Source of the DNA: an uncultured Bacteroidota bacterium
GTDB lineage: Bacteria; Bacteroidota; Bacteroidia; Chitinophagales; Chitinophagaceae
DNA length: 41,296 nt
Reading direction: 5' to 3'
Assembly (NCBI GenBank): GCA_903829015.1
Contig: CAIKOJ010000075.1
Span: 1 to 41,296, forward strand
The notes beneath the pieces are model-generated. The model made no database searches, had not been told where the DNA came from, and saw nothing but the letters and a program-made list of their open reading frames with translations. Position numbers and translations under genes: made by a program. This document shows positions 1 to 6,726 of the stretch, one piece after another (position 1 is the stretch's first letter; every line of letters begins with the position of its first letter).

Positions 1-130
1 CTGAATAGTTGATTATAGCCAGCAACGAAGAGTGGGCTAATCCGGATATCAGCGTCATCAATAAAACCTGCTTCGGGATTTCATTTCCCGCCTCACGTCT
101 TATAAAACTAACCATTACTTTAATATCCAT
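1..130 (-). CDS. N-terminal fragment of a probable cyclic-peptide-export-type ABC transporter (cut by window edge)
   Basis: Reading the minus strand from the ATG at 130 gives 43 residues without a stop before the window ends. The segment has a basic N-terminus with Arg-Arg at residues 11-12, then a hydrophobic stretch whose core reads LLMTLISGLAHSSLLAIIN. This resembles the first transmembrane helix of SyrD/PvdE-type exporters, which fuse a membrane domain to an ATPase and carry a similar small-residue-rich helix ending in an I-N motif. Only about 8% of such a protein would be visible, so the family call is an inference from one helix. It is divergent from the small membrane protein to its right. 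Any other polytopic protein beginning with a cytoplasmic basic segment remains possible. Confidence 0.4.
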   Translation of the reverse strand, partial: MDIKVMVSFIRREAGNEIPKQVLLMTLISGLAHSSLLAIINYS

Positions 131-312
131 AAACTAATTACATATTAAGATATTGTCGTTTTTTATTTAGAGAGTGCAATATAGAAAAATTAATTTAAAA
201 TTATGGTAAATCACTATTATCGAATCATAAAATTGAAAGGGGGAGTAATCCAGGTGTGTTTAGGTTTGCGGAAAAACAGTTGTAGAATAAAATCTTATTG
301 AAAATACCAAAA

Positions 313-516
313 ATGTTACTATTTTTATGGCAAATAAAAGAGCACATGCAATTTATCGTAGCATATTTCTTACTGTCTGTAATAGCTGCATACTATGGTA
401 GTAAGACGAGGCTTGGCTTGTGGGGGGTATTAATATTAAGTCTTATATTTACGCCAATTGTTACTTTGATCATCCTATTTTTATTTAATAGCCCTGCCGA
501 AAAGAAAACTATCTAA
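313..516 (+). CDS. Small two-helix membrane protein, hypothetical
   Basis: A 67-residue product with two hydrophobic segments, roughly FIVAYFLLSVIAAYYG and GLWGVLILSLIFTPIVTLII, separated by a short basic turn (SKTRLG). The GLWG...LSLIF.P pattern is familiar from small uncharacterised Bacteroidota membrane proteins of this size, but I cannot name a function. The frame extends upstream to a TTG at 298. I prefer the ATG at 313; the ATG at 346 (MQFIVAYF) would also give a complete two-helix protein. No Shine-Dalgarno sequence decides the start. It stands alone between the divergent transporter fragment and the DUF697 gene. Confidence 0.5.
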   Translation: MLLFLWQIKEHMQFIVAYFLLSVIAAYYGSKTRLGLWGVLILSLIFTPIVTLIILFLFNSPAEKKTI

Positions 517-667
517 GCTTCCTGGCACGGGTGGTTTCTAATTTTTGTGATGCTGATGGGGGTATTTCTTAAACCATACCGCTACGTATAGTATAATAAA
601 TAAAGCCAGTTAATTCTTGCTGAAACTACATGCTTACAATAGTTTTGTATTAATAAAAACATTCAAG

Positions 668-1192
668 ATGGAAAACCAAGAACACGTACCTGATTATACA
701 AAACTCAATAGGGCGAATGATGTAGTAAAAAACTACATGATGTGGACAGGTGCGGCCGGAATTATACCTGTGCCGATAGTAGATTTTGCGGCGATCTCAG
801 CTATTCAATTGAACATGCTGAATAAGATCGGTGAAATTTATGGATACAAATTTTCTGCCAACTGGGGAAAAGAAGTGATAGGATCGATGGTAGGTGGTTA
901 TTTGAGTACTACAATTGGTAATGGTATAGGTCTTAGAATAGTAAAAGCTATTCCGATAATAGGTGGAATAGCCAGCAGCTTGGTTGTTCCGGGATTGGCG
1001 GCAGGATCTACATGGGCACTAGGGCAGATATTTATTACTCACTTTGAGTCGGGTGGTACCGTACTTGATTTTGATCCGAAGAAGTACAAAGACCATTTTA
1101 CAGAAATGATCAAGAAGTATACGGCTAAGCTACACTCAGCCACTGAGCCGGCACCAGCACCTGCGGCTGAAACTACTACAAAGAAGAAGTAA
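668..1192 (+). CDS. DUF697 / YcjF-like membrane-associated protein
   Basis: A 174-residue protein read from the ATG at 668 (MENQEHVPDY); the frame is open from a TTG at 617, but those extra 17 residues look untranslated. Small-residue hydrophobic segments alternate with conserved helical parts: AAGIIPVPIVDFAAISAIQ, then LNMLNKIGEIYG, then glycine-rich GSMVGGYLSTTIGNGIG and AIPIIGGIASSLVVPGLAAG. This order (P-x-P-x-x-D followed by Q-x-x-M-x-x-x-I) is typical of DUF697 proteins, which include domains fused to GTPases and stand-alone bacterial versions. The C-terminus is low-complexity Ala/Pro then poly-Lys. Biochemical role unknown; likely membrane-associated. A strong terminator follows 20 nt after the stop, so it appears monocistronic. 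Confidence 0.75.
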   Translation: MENQEHVPDYTKLNRANDVVKNYMMWTGAAGIIPVPIVDFAAISAIQLNMLNKIGEIYGYKFSANWGKEVIGSMVGGYLSTTIGNGIGLRIVKAIPIIGGIASSLVVPGLAAGSTWALGQIFITHFESGGTVLDFDPKKYKDHFTEMIKKYTAKLHSATEPAPAPAAETTTKKK

Positions 1193-1213
1193 TTTATTTA
1201 CGATAAACACTTG

Positions 1214-1243
1214 AACAGGCTTTCGAAAGAAGCCTGTTTTTTT
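1214..1243 (+). terminator. Intrinsic terminator after the DUF697 gene
   Basis: Nine-base-pair stem AACAGGCTT / AAGCCTGTT around a 7-nt loop, followed by a run of seven T. It lies just downstream of the DUF697 stop codon. Confidence 0.85.
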
Positions 1244-1326
1244 ATGTCAAATTTAATTGGGATTGGTGCTGTTACACGAAATAGGAGCGAAGGCTTTAGC
1301 ACCCCAAATGTATATCAGACGAGGAT

Positions 1327-1686
1327 TTATTTTTTCAGTGCCTGAACTTTTATTATTTCTTCTGATTTTTCGTCGGTTCGGGAGATCAAAACAGGCATCT
1401 GTTTTTTTTCAGATTCTTTCAGGAGCTGCAGATATGCAGGCTTAGATTTTTTGGAAAGTTTGTAGAACCGGGCTGACTCAAGGAAGCATACAGTTATGAA
1501 ATTATCAGAAGGGTTTTCAGTTCTGATATTGGCTACGATCATATGTTTCTCCACCATTTTTTTTGAACGACTACCCTTGTGGGCAGAACAAGACTGCAAA
1601 GAAATGAGCAGAAAAAATAAACTCAACATGCTTTTGAAACATGCTGAGTTTATTTTTCTATTTACAGAAGAAGCGATTAATAACAT
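1327..1686 (-). CDS. Small lipoprotein resembling the pro-domain of protein-glutaminase
   Basis: Overlaps the end of the protein-glutaminase gene by 10 nt on the same strand. From the ATG at 1686 it makes 119 residues: a long basic n-region (R10, K11, K18), hydrophobic core MLSLFFLLISLQ, and lipobox Cys33 (LQSC). An internal ATG at 1629 gives a 100-residue version without any positive n-region, so I prefer 1686. Mature residues about 60-117 show I-T-V-x-F-x-E-S-A-R-F-Y-x-L, then a helix, then P-V-x-I and E-I-I-K-V. As I remember it, the pro-peptide of Chryseobacterium protein-glutaminase has the same pattern (V-S-F...A-Q-F-Y-E-I...P-V-H-I). The neighbour's own pro-region shows a weaker version. 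A free-standing inhibitor or chaperone of the enzyme is an inference; it could also be an unrelated small lipoprotein. Confidence 0.6.
   Translation of the reverse strand: MLLIASSVNRKINSACFKSMLSLFFLLISLQSCSAHKGSRSKKMVEKHMIVANIRTENPSDNFITVCFLESARFYKLSKKSKPAYLQLLKESEKKQMPVLISRTDEKSEEIIKVQALKK
1612..1657 (-). terminator. Long hairpin (terminator or attenuator) inside the start of the small lipoprotein gene
   Basis: An 18-bp stem (arms 1613-1630 and 1640-1657) around a 9-nt loop, with the last six template A residues giving a U-tract on the minus strand. The single non-Watson-Crick pair is a G-U wobble on the minus-strand RNA but an A-C mismatch on the plus strand, which argues that the minus-strand RNA is the functional one. 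It lies about 20-65 nt beyond the protein-glutaminase stop and within the first codons of the downstream lipoprotein gene. Confidence 0.75.
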
Positions 1687-2786
1687 GTATGTCGCGTAGA
1701 GTAACTGATCAAAGTACTGTTGGTAGACGAATAAGTTGGGTCGGTATTGAATGTTAAACCTGAATAACCTGAAGGCGAATAAGATGCAGTTGGCTGGATG
1801 TTGATCATTGATACGCGCGCCGTACCAGAGCAAGCAGGATTTTCCTGTGCATGGAGCCAGGTAGCCAGTAGCACAGGCTGATCGAACATTGCAGCATCAA
1901 ACACAAATGCTTTTACGCCGGTTGGTGTTTTAATATTCACTAATGGTGCAACATGGTACCACCATGTAACGCAGCATCCACCCCACTTAAGACATTTAAC
2001 GCTTAACCTGTCGGACCCTGCATTGGCAAAGCTGAATATTTTGTGAGTAGCATAGTGGTATCTGTTGTTCAGGATCCAGCACATTTTGTGGGCCCGTGCA
2101 TAGCAACCATCCTGGCAATACTGGAAAGAAATACAATGATCGATGCCGTAGGGTGAAGGCAAAGCGCAGCATTGTTTTACAATGTAATCGAACATGAGCT
2201 GTGCTGTAGCCATATCCGGAATTACATTAGTAAGGCCGGGAGTAGAGGTATTTAAGATAGACATTGCGGCAGTTGCGCTGTTGATCACATCAGGGTTCAT
2301 TGTTGCCAGATTAACTGGTATAGCAGAACCAGGTGCAGAGATAATTTCTCTGCTCAAATGAGCCTGCTCTTCGGTAGCAGTAACAACATTTGCATATAAA
2401 ACAACGCCATTCCATGGGTCGGTTTTAACGCTAACTACGTGGTTGTTTTCCAGTGCGTTTTGAAGCGTATTTAAAACAGCGGCATCATAGACAGTAAACA
2501 ACTCAGCCAACTCATTAAACATGACTTCGTTTCCCGTTCCATCCGACGACTTGCGAATGGCAGCGATGGTAACGGTATTGGTTTCTGGTGCGTTCTGCTG
2601 TAAAGGCTGTGCAGCAGCAACTTTATTTACCTGAAGTGAAGACTCTGAAGCCGCAATTTTGGTTGCAGACGGAGTGCTCTTACTGCACGAGTTAACGAGT
2701 AGTACCATACCCGCCATTGCTACCATGTAGCTTAATGCCGTTAACTTAATTGTGTTGCCTATAGTTGATTTTTTCATTATCCTCAT
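1677..2786 (-). CDS. Protein-glutaminase (protein-glutamine glutaminase), pre-pro lipoprotein
   Basis: Deamidates glutamine side chains in proteins to glutamate (EC 3.5.1.44 family). The 369-residue product has a signal peptide with lipobox Cys34 (LLVNSC), a pro-region to about residue 185, and a catalytic domain starting near VIPDMATAQLMFDYI. The catalytic domain carries the family triad: Cys228 in DGCYARAHKM, His278 in WWYHVAPLV and Asp297 in VFDAAMFDQP, plus Cys residues matching the known disulfides (CISFQYC, CLKWGGCC, NPACSG). Length and order match the Chryseobacterium enzyme, which is made as an inactive pro-form. The lipobox suggests membrane anchoring before maturation, whereas the characterised enzyme is secreted. 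An ATG nine bases downstream (2777, MKKSTIG) is preceded by GAGGAT and may be the true start. The next gene overlaps its stop. Confidence 0.9.
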   Translation of the reverse strand: MRIMKKSTIGNTIKLTALSYMVAMAGMVLLVNSCSKSTPSATKIAASESSLQVNKVAAAQPLQQNAPETNTVTIAAIRKSSDGTGNEVMFNELAELFTVYDAAVLNTLQNALENNHVVSVKTDPWNGVVLYANVVTATEEQAHLSREIISAPGSAIPVNLATMNPDVINSATAAMSILNTSTPGLTNVIPDMATAQLMFDYIVKQCCALPSPYGIDHCISFQYCQDGCYARAHKMCWILNNRYHYATHKIFSFANAGSDRLSVKCLKWGGCCVTWWYHVAPLVNIKTPTGVKAFVFDAAMFDQPVLLATWLHAQENPACSGTARVSMINIQPTASYSPSGYSGLTFNTDPTYSSTNSTLISYSTRHTCY

Positions 2787-2954
2787 TATTTAAAAAATGT
2801 GTGCCTGATGTATTTTAAAAAAAGCGCTAATACACACAAAATACATACTTTTTTATTATTAATCAAAAAACAGCCGACATATTTTTATTTTCTATTTTCA
2901 ATGTGGAATACTTAAATATAAATACTAACTTTCCATGGTTTTTATCCAATTCAA

Positions 2955-4433
2955 ATGAGGTATATGATGAAGTATATTTTTTACTTTTTATTTTCGATCA
3001 TTGTTTCTAATAGCCTTTTGGCGCAATCAGTTGCAAGACATTCTGCATTGAGAAACAATCATGACCGAGTGTTACATGGGCTTCTGATGCAGAATAATGC
3101 TCAGCATTCGGGTATGAAAGGTACTGCGGGTGTTGCAATGCAAAGAGTAATAGCTCAAAGCACACGTGATAGTAATATTGTGCCGCTGATAGACTCGGTG
3201 AATCTGAGATATAATTTATTCAGGGGGTCGACATACGACTATAATACGATGATCTACCCGTACAACTATCCGTATAGCTCAACGCCCATGTTTGATTTTG
3301 CCGGGACATTTACAAAGCCACAGGTTTTATACGATACCATGATGCATTGGACAGTGGACCCTAATACGCTTGTTTATGGATACTATGAAACCAATTTTGT
3401 GACGTACGACGGTTCGTACAACTTAACGGCGCTTTTATCCACCAACATTGATTCTACCATTAACCCCAACATGAAGTTTGCCAACAACTTTACCGCAGCC
3501 AACAAAATTGCGCTGGGATATTCATCAAATTACATAGCGGGTGCAGTTGACAGTGTATTCAAGCAGTATTTCTCCTATAACACTGCCAATAAACTTATTG
3601 CAGACAGTACCTATGAACGGCACCTGGGCGTATGGAGGCTTGCAGGTAAAGATTACTATACTTACGATGGCAGTAACAATCTGATCCAGATAGATAATTA
3701 CGCCAACATGACTGATACATCATTTTTGTTACCTCTGGTGATACAGCACAAGTATGTGAATACTTATGACGGTAGCAACCGCCTGCTTACTGTGCTGGAC
3801 AGTACGTTTAACGGCACAAGTCTGATGCAGAACGAAAAAGATACCATGGCGTATACCGGCGCCTTGCCGTTTCATACTTCGTGGAAACAATACCAGTGGG
3901 ATGCTATCAACAGCTACTGGGCTCCGATGTTTTACATGAGCAAGCACCTTAATGGGCTTAACCTGCCTGATACTGTGACCATACAAGGTTTTGACAGTTT
4001 GCTTAATTCGTGGGTGCCACAGACAATGAATGTGATCCACTACAATGCTTCCAACAATCCGGATTCGCTGAAGGATTTTGAATACAGGTTTACTTACTTC
4101 CCGACCTTACCACGATACACGACAACTTATTACTACCAGACATACACTAATGCATTGGAAGCCGGAAGCCAGGTGGCTACCGTGAATACGGTAAAGGTAT
4201 ATCCTAATCCTGCGAATGATATGATCAAAGTATCGGGGTTGAGCCTGGTCGTTAATACACCCGTTACTTATAGCGTGATCAACATGAGCGGACAGTTGAT
4301 GAGCAGAGAGCGGGCTCCATGGATGGGCGAACAGCAGATATCTTTGGAAAGGCTGGTGCCTGGTACATACCTGCTTGTGGTACAAGATAAGGATGGTCAT
4401 ACATTGCACGAGCAGTCGATATTGAAAAACTAG
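2955..4433 (+). CDS. Secreted repeat protein with T9SS type A sorting domain
   Basis: The 492-residue product starts with signal peptide MMKYIFYFLFSIIVSNSLLA-Q. The middle contains YD/RHS-like units such as YYTYDGSNNLIQIDNY and NTYDGSNRLLTVLDS, alternating with W-x-L/P segments; these likely form a beta-strand ribbon or beta-sheet shell. From about residue 410 a C-terminal sorting domain begins (VKVYPNPANDMIKVSG) and ends with GTYLLVVQDKDG...ILKN. That domain directs export across the outer membrane by the type IX system and, usually, surface attachment. The second T9SS repeat protein (6727-8016) has the same architecture. Binding target or enzyme activity cannot be read. The start could instead be the ATG at 2964 or 2967. 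Confidence 0.8.
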   Translation: MRYMMKYIFYFLFSIIVSNSLLAQSVARHSALRNNHDRVLHGLLMQNNAQHSGMKGTAGVAMQRVIAQSTRDSNIVPLIDSVNLRYNLFRGSTYDYNTMIYPYNYPYSSTPMFDFAGTFTKPQVLYDTMMHWTVDPNTLVYGYYETNFVTYDGSYNLTALLSTNIDSTINPNMKFANNFTAANKIALGYSSNYIAGAVDSVFKQYFSYNTANKLIADSTYERHLGVWRLAGKDYYTYDGSNNLIQIDNYANMTDTSFLLPLVIQHKYVNTYDGSNRLLTVLDSTFNGTSLMQNEKDTMAYTGALPFHTSWKQYQWDAINSYWAPMFYMSKHLNGLNLPDTVTIQGFDSLLNSWVPQTMNVIHYNASNNPDSLKDFEYRFTYFPTLPRYTTTYYYQTYTNALEAGSQVATVNTVKVYPNPANDMIKVSGLSLVVNTPVTYSVINMSGQLMSRERAPWMGEQQISLERLVPGTYLLVVQDKDGHTLHEQSILKN

Positions 4434-4520
4434 GCGATATACGCTTCTGTTAGTAACGATACCGAGTTAGATGAGGTGCAGTAAATAATTAACCTGTTAT
4501 TCCGGGTTGCCGGTTGCTTT

Positions 4521-5348
4521 ATGTCGCAAACAGCAAGGTCTACGATAAAAAAGATCAATGGTCAGCAGTGTGTTGATGCGGATGATCTTTTGGCTGTTGA
4601 GGAGCCCCTTGAGATCAGGCTTACTTATTATTCGGGGAAAGTGTTGCAGCAAAAAAGTGTTTCGGTAACTATGCGCACCCCCGGAAACGATGAGGAATTG
4701 GCTATAGGGTTTTTGTATACAGAGGGCATTATCAGTTCTATATCTGATGTTACAAATGTAGCTTACTGCAAGCCCGACAATAAGAATATTATTTGCGTAA
4801 CTCTTGTAGATATACCCGGAAAAGAATTTGTAATACCTGAGCGCAATTTTTACACTACATCCAGTTGCGGGGTTTGTGGCAAAGCTTCTATTGAGGCTGT
4901 AAAGACTGTGTGCAGTATTGAGGAGACATTTGATTGGATAAGGATACCTGCATCGATGATCTATGAATTGCCGGGCAAGCTGCGTAGCACTCAGGATGTG
5001 TTTGAACATACGGGGGGATTACATGCCTGCGCGCTCTTTGATACAAAAGGTAATTTGCTGCTGAGCAGGGAGGATGTGGGCAGGCACAATGCGGTGGACA
5101 AACTTATAGGAACAGCACTACGTGCAGGGATGGTGCCGTTGCGAGACCACATACTATTGCTTAGCGGCAGAATTAGTTTTGAGCTGGTGCAGAAAGCAGT
5201 GATGGCAGGGATAAAGATTGTGGCTGCCGTGGGTGCGCCATCGAGCCTGGCGGCCGAGATGGCTGAAGAACAAGGCATGACATTGATCGGTTTTCTGAGA
5301 GGAGAACGGTTCAATATCTATTCGGGGGCAGAACGGATTTTGATGTAG
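4521..5348 (+). CDS. fdhD: Formate dehydrogenase accessory sulfurtransferase FdhD
   Basis: FdhD moves sulfur from a cysteine desulfurase to the bis-molybdopterin cofactor of formate dehydrogenases, which is needed for their activity. The 275-residue length is normal for the family. Visible hallmarks: TPGNDEELAIGFLYTEGII near residues 53-71, the sulfur-relay loop SSCGVCGK with Cys116 and Cys119, and the C-terminal DVGRHNAVDKLIG and LLLSGRISFELVQKA segments. The start at 4521 gives the expected short N-terminus. No formate dehydrogenase or molybdopterin-synthesis gene is present in the window, so its client enzyme is encoded elsewhere. The following DUF7009-like gene is a likely functional partner. 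Confidence 0.95.
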   Translation: MSQTARSTIKKINGQQCVDADDLLAVEEPLEIRLTYYSGKVLQQKSVSVTMRTPGNDEELAIGFLYTEGIISSISDVTNVAYCKPDNKNIICVTLVDIPGKEFVIPERNFYTTSSCGVCGKASIEAVKTVCSIEETFDWIRIPASMIYELPGKLRSTQDVFEHTGGLHACALFDTKGNLLLSREDVGRHNAVDKLIGTALRAGMVPLRDHILLLSGRISFELVQKAVMAGIKIVAAVGAPSSLAAEMAEEQGMTLIGFLRGERFNIYSGAERILM

Positions 5349-5373
5349 TGAAGCGTCACTTAGCTTAACTTTG
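5339..5373 (+). promoter_or_regulatory. Candidate Bacteroidota promoter for the DUF7009-like gene
   Basis: TTTG at 5339-5342 and TAACTTTG at 5366-5373 match the -33 TTTG / -7 TAnnTTTG consensus, with a 23-nt spacer at the upper end of the usual range. It overlaps the end of fdhD and would give a leader of about 20 nt. Confidence 0.4.
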
Positions 5374-5400
5374 CTGTTGGCAGCATAAAGGATAGTTGAA

Positions 5401-5769
5401 ATGAAGTTGAGAATAAGAAATAACTCAGTGAGAATTAGGCTTTCGCGCACAGAGGTAGATACTCTGGGCGGTATAGGGCATATTGAAGATGCTACCGAAT
5501 TCGGTACCGGCACCTTCCGCTATTCGTTGTGGGCAAAGGAAGGGATCGGCGGTCTGCAGGCATCGTTTGAAGATGGCAAGATCACCATGTTTGTGCCCAT
5601 TGAGTTTGCAAAAGTATGGCCAGAAAATACGGTAGTTGGTACCGCCAACGAAGTGCCACTGCCAGGCGGTGGTAGCCTATCCCTGCTGCTTGAGAAAGAT
5701 TTCAAGTGCATAGACAATGTTTCTGAAGACCAATCGGATAATTACGAGAACCCGAATGCGGTTTGCTAG
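5401..5769 (+). CDS. DUF7009-like small cytoplasmic protein next to fdhD
   Basis: A 122-residue soluble protein without signal peptide or membrane segment. It begins MKLRIRNNSVRIRLSRTEV and runs through GTFRYSLWAKEG, a beta-rich middle with FVPIEFAKVWPEN, and a C-terminus EKDFKCIDNVSEDQSDNYEN with a terminal Cys. I recognise this as the small conserved protein found beside fdhD or molybdopterin oxidoreductase genes in Bacteroidota; I believe it is DUF7009, but the number is from memory. Function is not established. It lies 52 nt downstream of fdhD in the same direction with its own promoter-like sequence, suggesting a role in formate dehydrogenase maturation or metal handling (inference). Confidence 0.7.
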   Translation: MKLRIRNNSVRIRLSRTEVDTLGGIGHIEDATEFGTGTFRYSLWAKEGIGGLQASFEDGKITMFVPIEFAKVWPENTVVGTANEVPLPGGGSLSLLLEKDFKCIDNVSEDQSDNYENPNAVC

Positions 5770-5819
5770 ACTGCCGTTGAATTCATAAGCATTTCATTTT
5801 CAAGGGTGAGATTTTCCAA

Positions 5820-6644
5820 TCATAACTTCACCTGCTCAGAGCGGACATCCGAACCAAAGAAAGCCGAGGCGTGATTATCAAAATCGGTGGTGTCGTCGGT
5901 GGTGAAAAAATGGCGGGTGCCTCCTACGGAGATTCGTTCCCGCATCTCAGGGTGGCGCAGCAGATAATCGTGCAGACTGTCGGCTACTATGGGGCCCTGA
6001 GGTATTACTTGTATGTTGCCGGGCAGAAATTTCTGAATACTGCTCATGAGCAGAGGGTAGTGGGTGCAGGCCAGAAGTATGGTGTCTATATCCGGTGCGA
6101 TCGCCAGCAATTCGTTCAGGTTTTTCTGCACAAAATAATCAGCTCCGGCAGTGTTTGATTCGCCATTTTCTATGAGTGGTACCCACATGGGGCATGCCAG
6201 TTGATTGACCCGTACATCGGGGAAAAAGTGATGGATCTCTATGTCGTATGACCCAGAAGTGACGGTGCCTTTTGTACCCAGTACGCCAATTGATTTGGAT
6301 TGAGTGTAGTTGCCTATTTTTTCGGCAGTGGGTCTGATCACCCCGAGCACACGGTTATCCGGTGCTAACCGGGGCAAATCTTTTTGCTGAATTGTGCGTA
6401 ACGCTTTTGCGGATGCGGTATTACAAGCCAGTATCACTAAGGGGCATCCCTGACTGAACAACCATTCTACACACTCCAGGGTATATTGGTGCACTGTTTC
6501 AAAAGAGCGGTTGCCATAAGGGGCTCTTGCATTGTCGCCCAGATAGATGTAGTCATACTCAGGCAGCAAGGCAGCAATAGACCTGAAAACCGTTAGTCCG
6601 CCATATCCCGAATCGAATATACCTATTGGGGTGTTACCGTGCAT
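5820..6644 (-). CDS. murI: Glutamate racemase MurI
   Basis: Converts L-glutamate to D-glutamate for peptidoglycan. The 274-residue product has every family landmark: IGIFDSGYGGLTV at the N-terminus with Asp11, the first catalytic Cys74 in VILACNTASAKALR, LGDNARAPYG near residues 35-44, the second catalytic Cys193 in LLACTHYPLL, and IPQGPIVADSL. The ATG at 6644 places the first strand correctly. It stands 82 nt downstream of the T9SS repeat gene on the same strand, separated from it by a terminator, and converges with the DUF7009-like gene. Confidence 0.97.
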   Translation of the reverse strand: MHGNTPIGIFDSGYGGLTVFRSIAALLPEYDYIYLGDNARAPYGNRSFETVHQYTLECVEWLFSQGCPLVILACNTASAKALRTIQQKDLPRLAPDNRVLGVIRPTAEKIGNYTQSKSIGVLGTKGTVTSGSYDIEIHHFFPDVRVNQLACPMWVPLIENGESNTAGADYFVQKNLNELLAIAPDIDTILLACTHYPLLMSSIQKFLPGNIQVIPQGPIVADSLHDYLLRHPEMRERISVGGTRHFFTTDDTTDFDNHASAFFGSDVRSEQVKL

Positions 6645-6673
6645 AATGATAAAGGTAAGTGAAGTGTGGAAAC

Positions 6674-6708
6674 AAAAAAAGAGCGCCTTTTAGGACGCTC
6701 TTTTTTTG
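6674..6708 (-). terminator. Intrinsic terminator after the second T9SS repeat gene
   Basis: Hairpin with arms AGAGCG / CGCTCT plus inner G-C pairs across a short A/T loop, flanked by A7 on the left and T8 on the right. It ends the minus-strand gene at 6727 and separates it from murI; the flanks would also allow weak termination on the other strand. Confidence 0.85.
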
Positions 6709-6726
6709 TTTTACTTAAGTACTGTA

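Noticed and set aside
2-14. TGAATAGTTGATT at the left edge looks like the 16-bp repeat unit at 16174
   Set aside because: It lies within the coding frame of the truncated transporter, is only a partial match, and is not repeated; chance similarity is sufficient.
1257-1445. Plus-strand 62-codon frame
   Set aside because: It is antisense to the small lipoprotein gene and has no signal peptide or domain.
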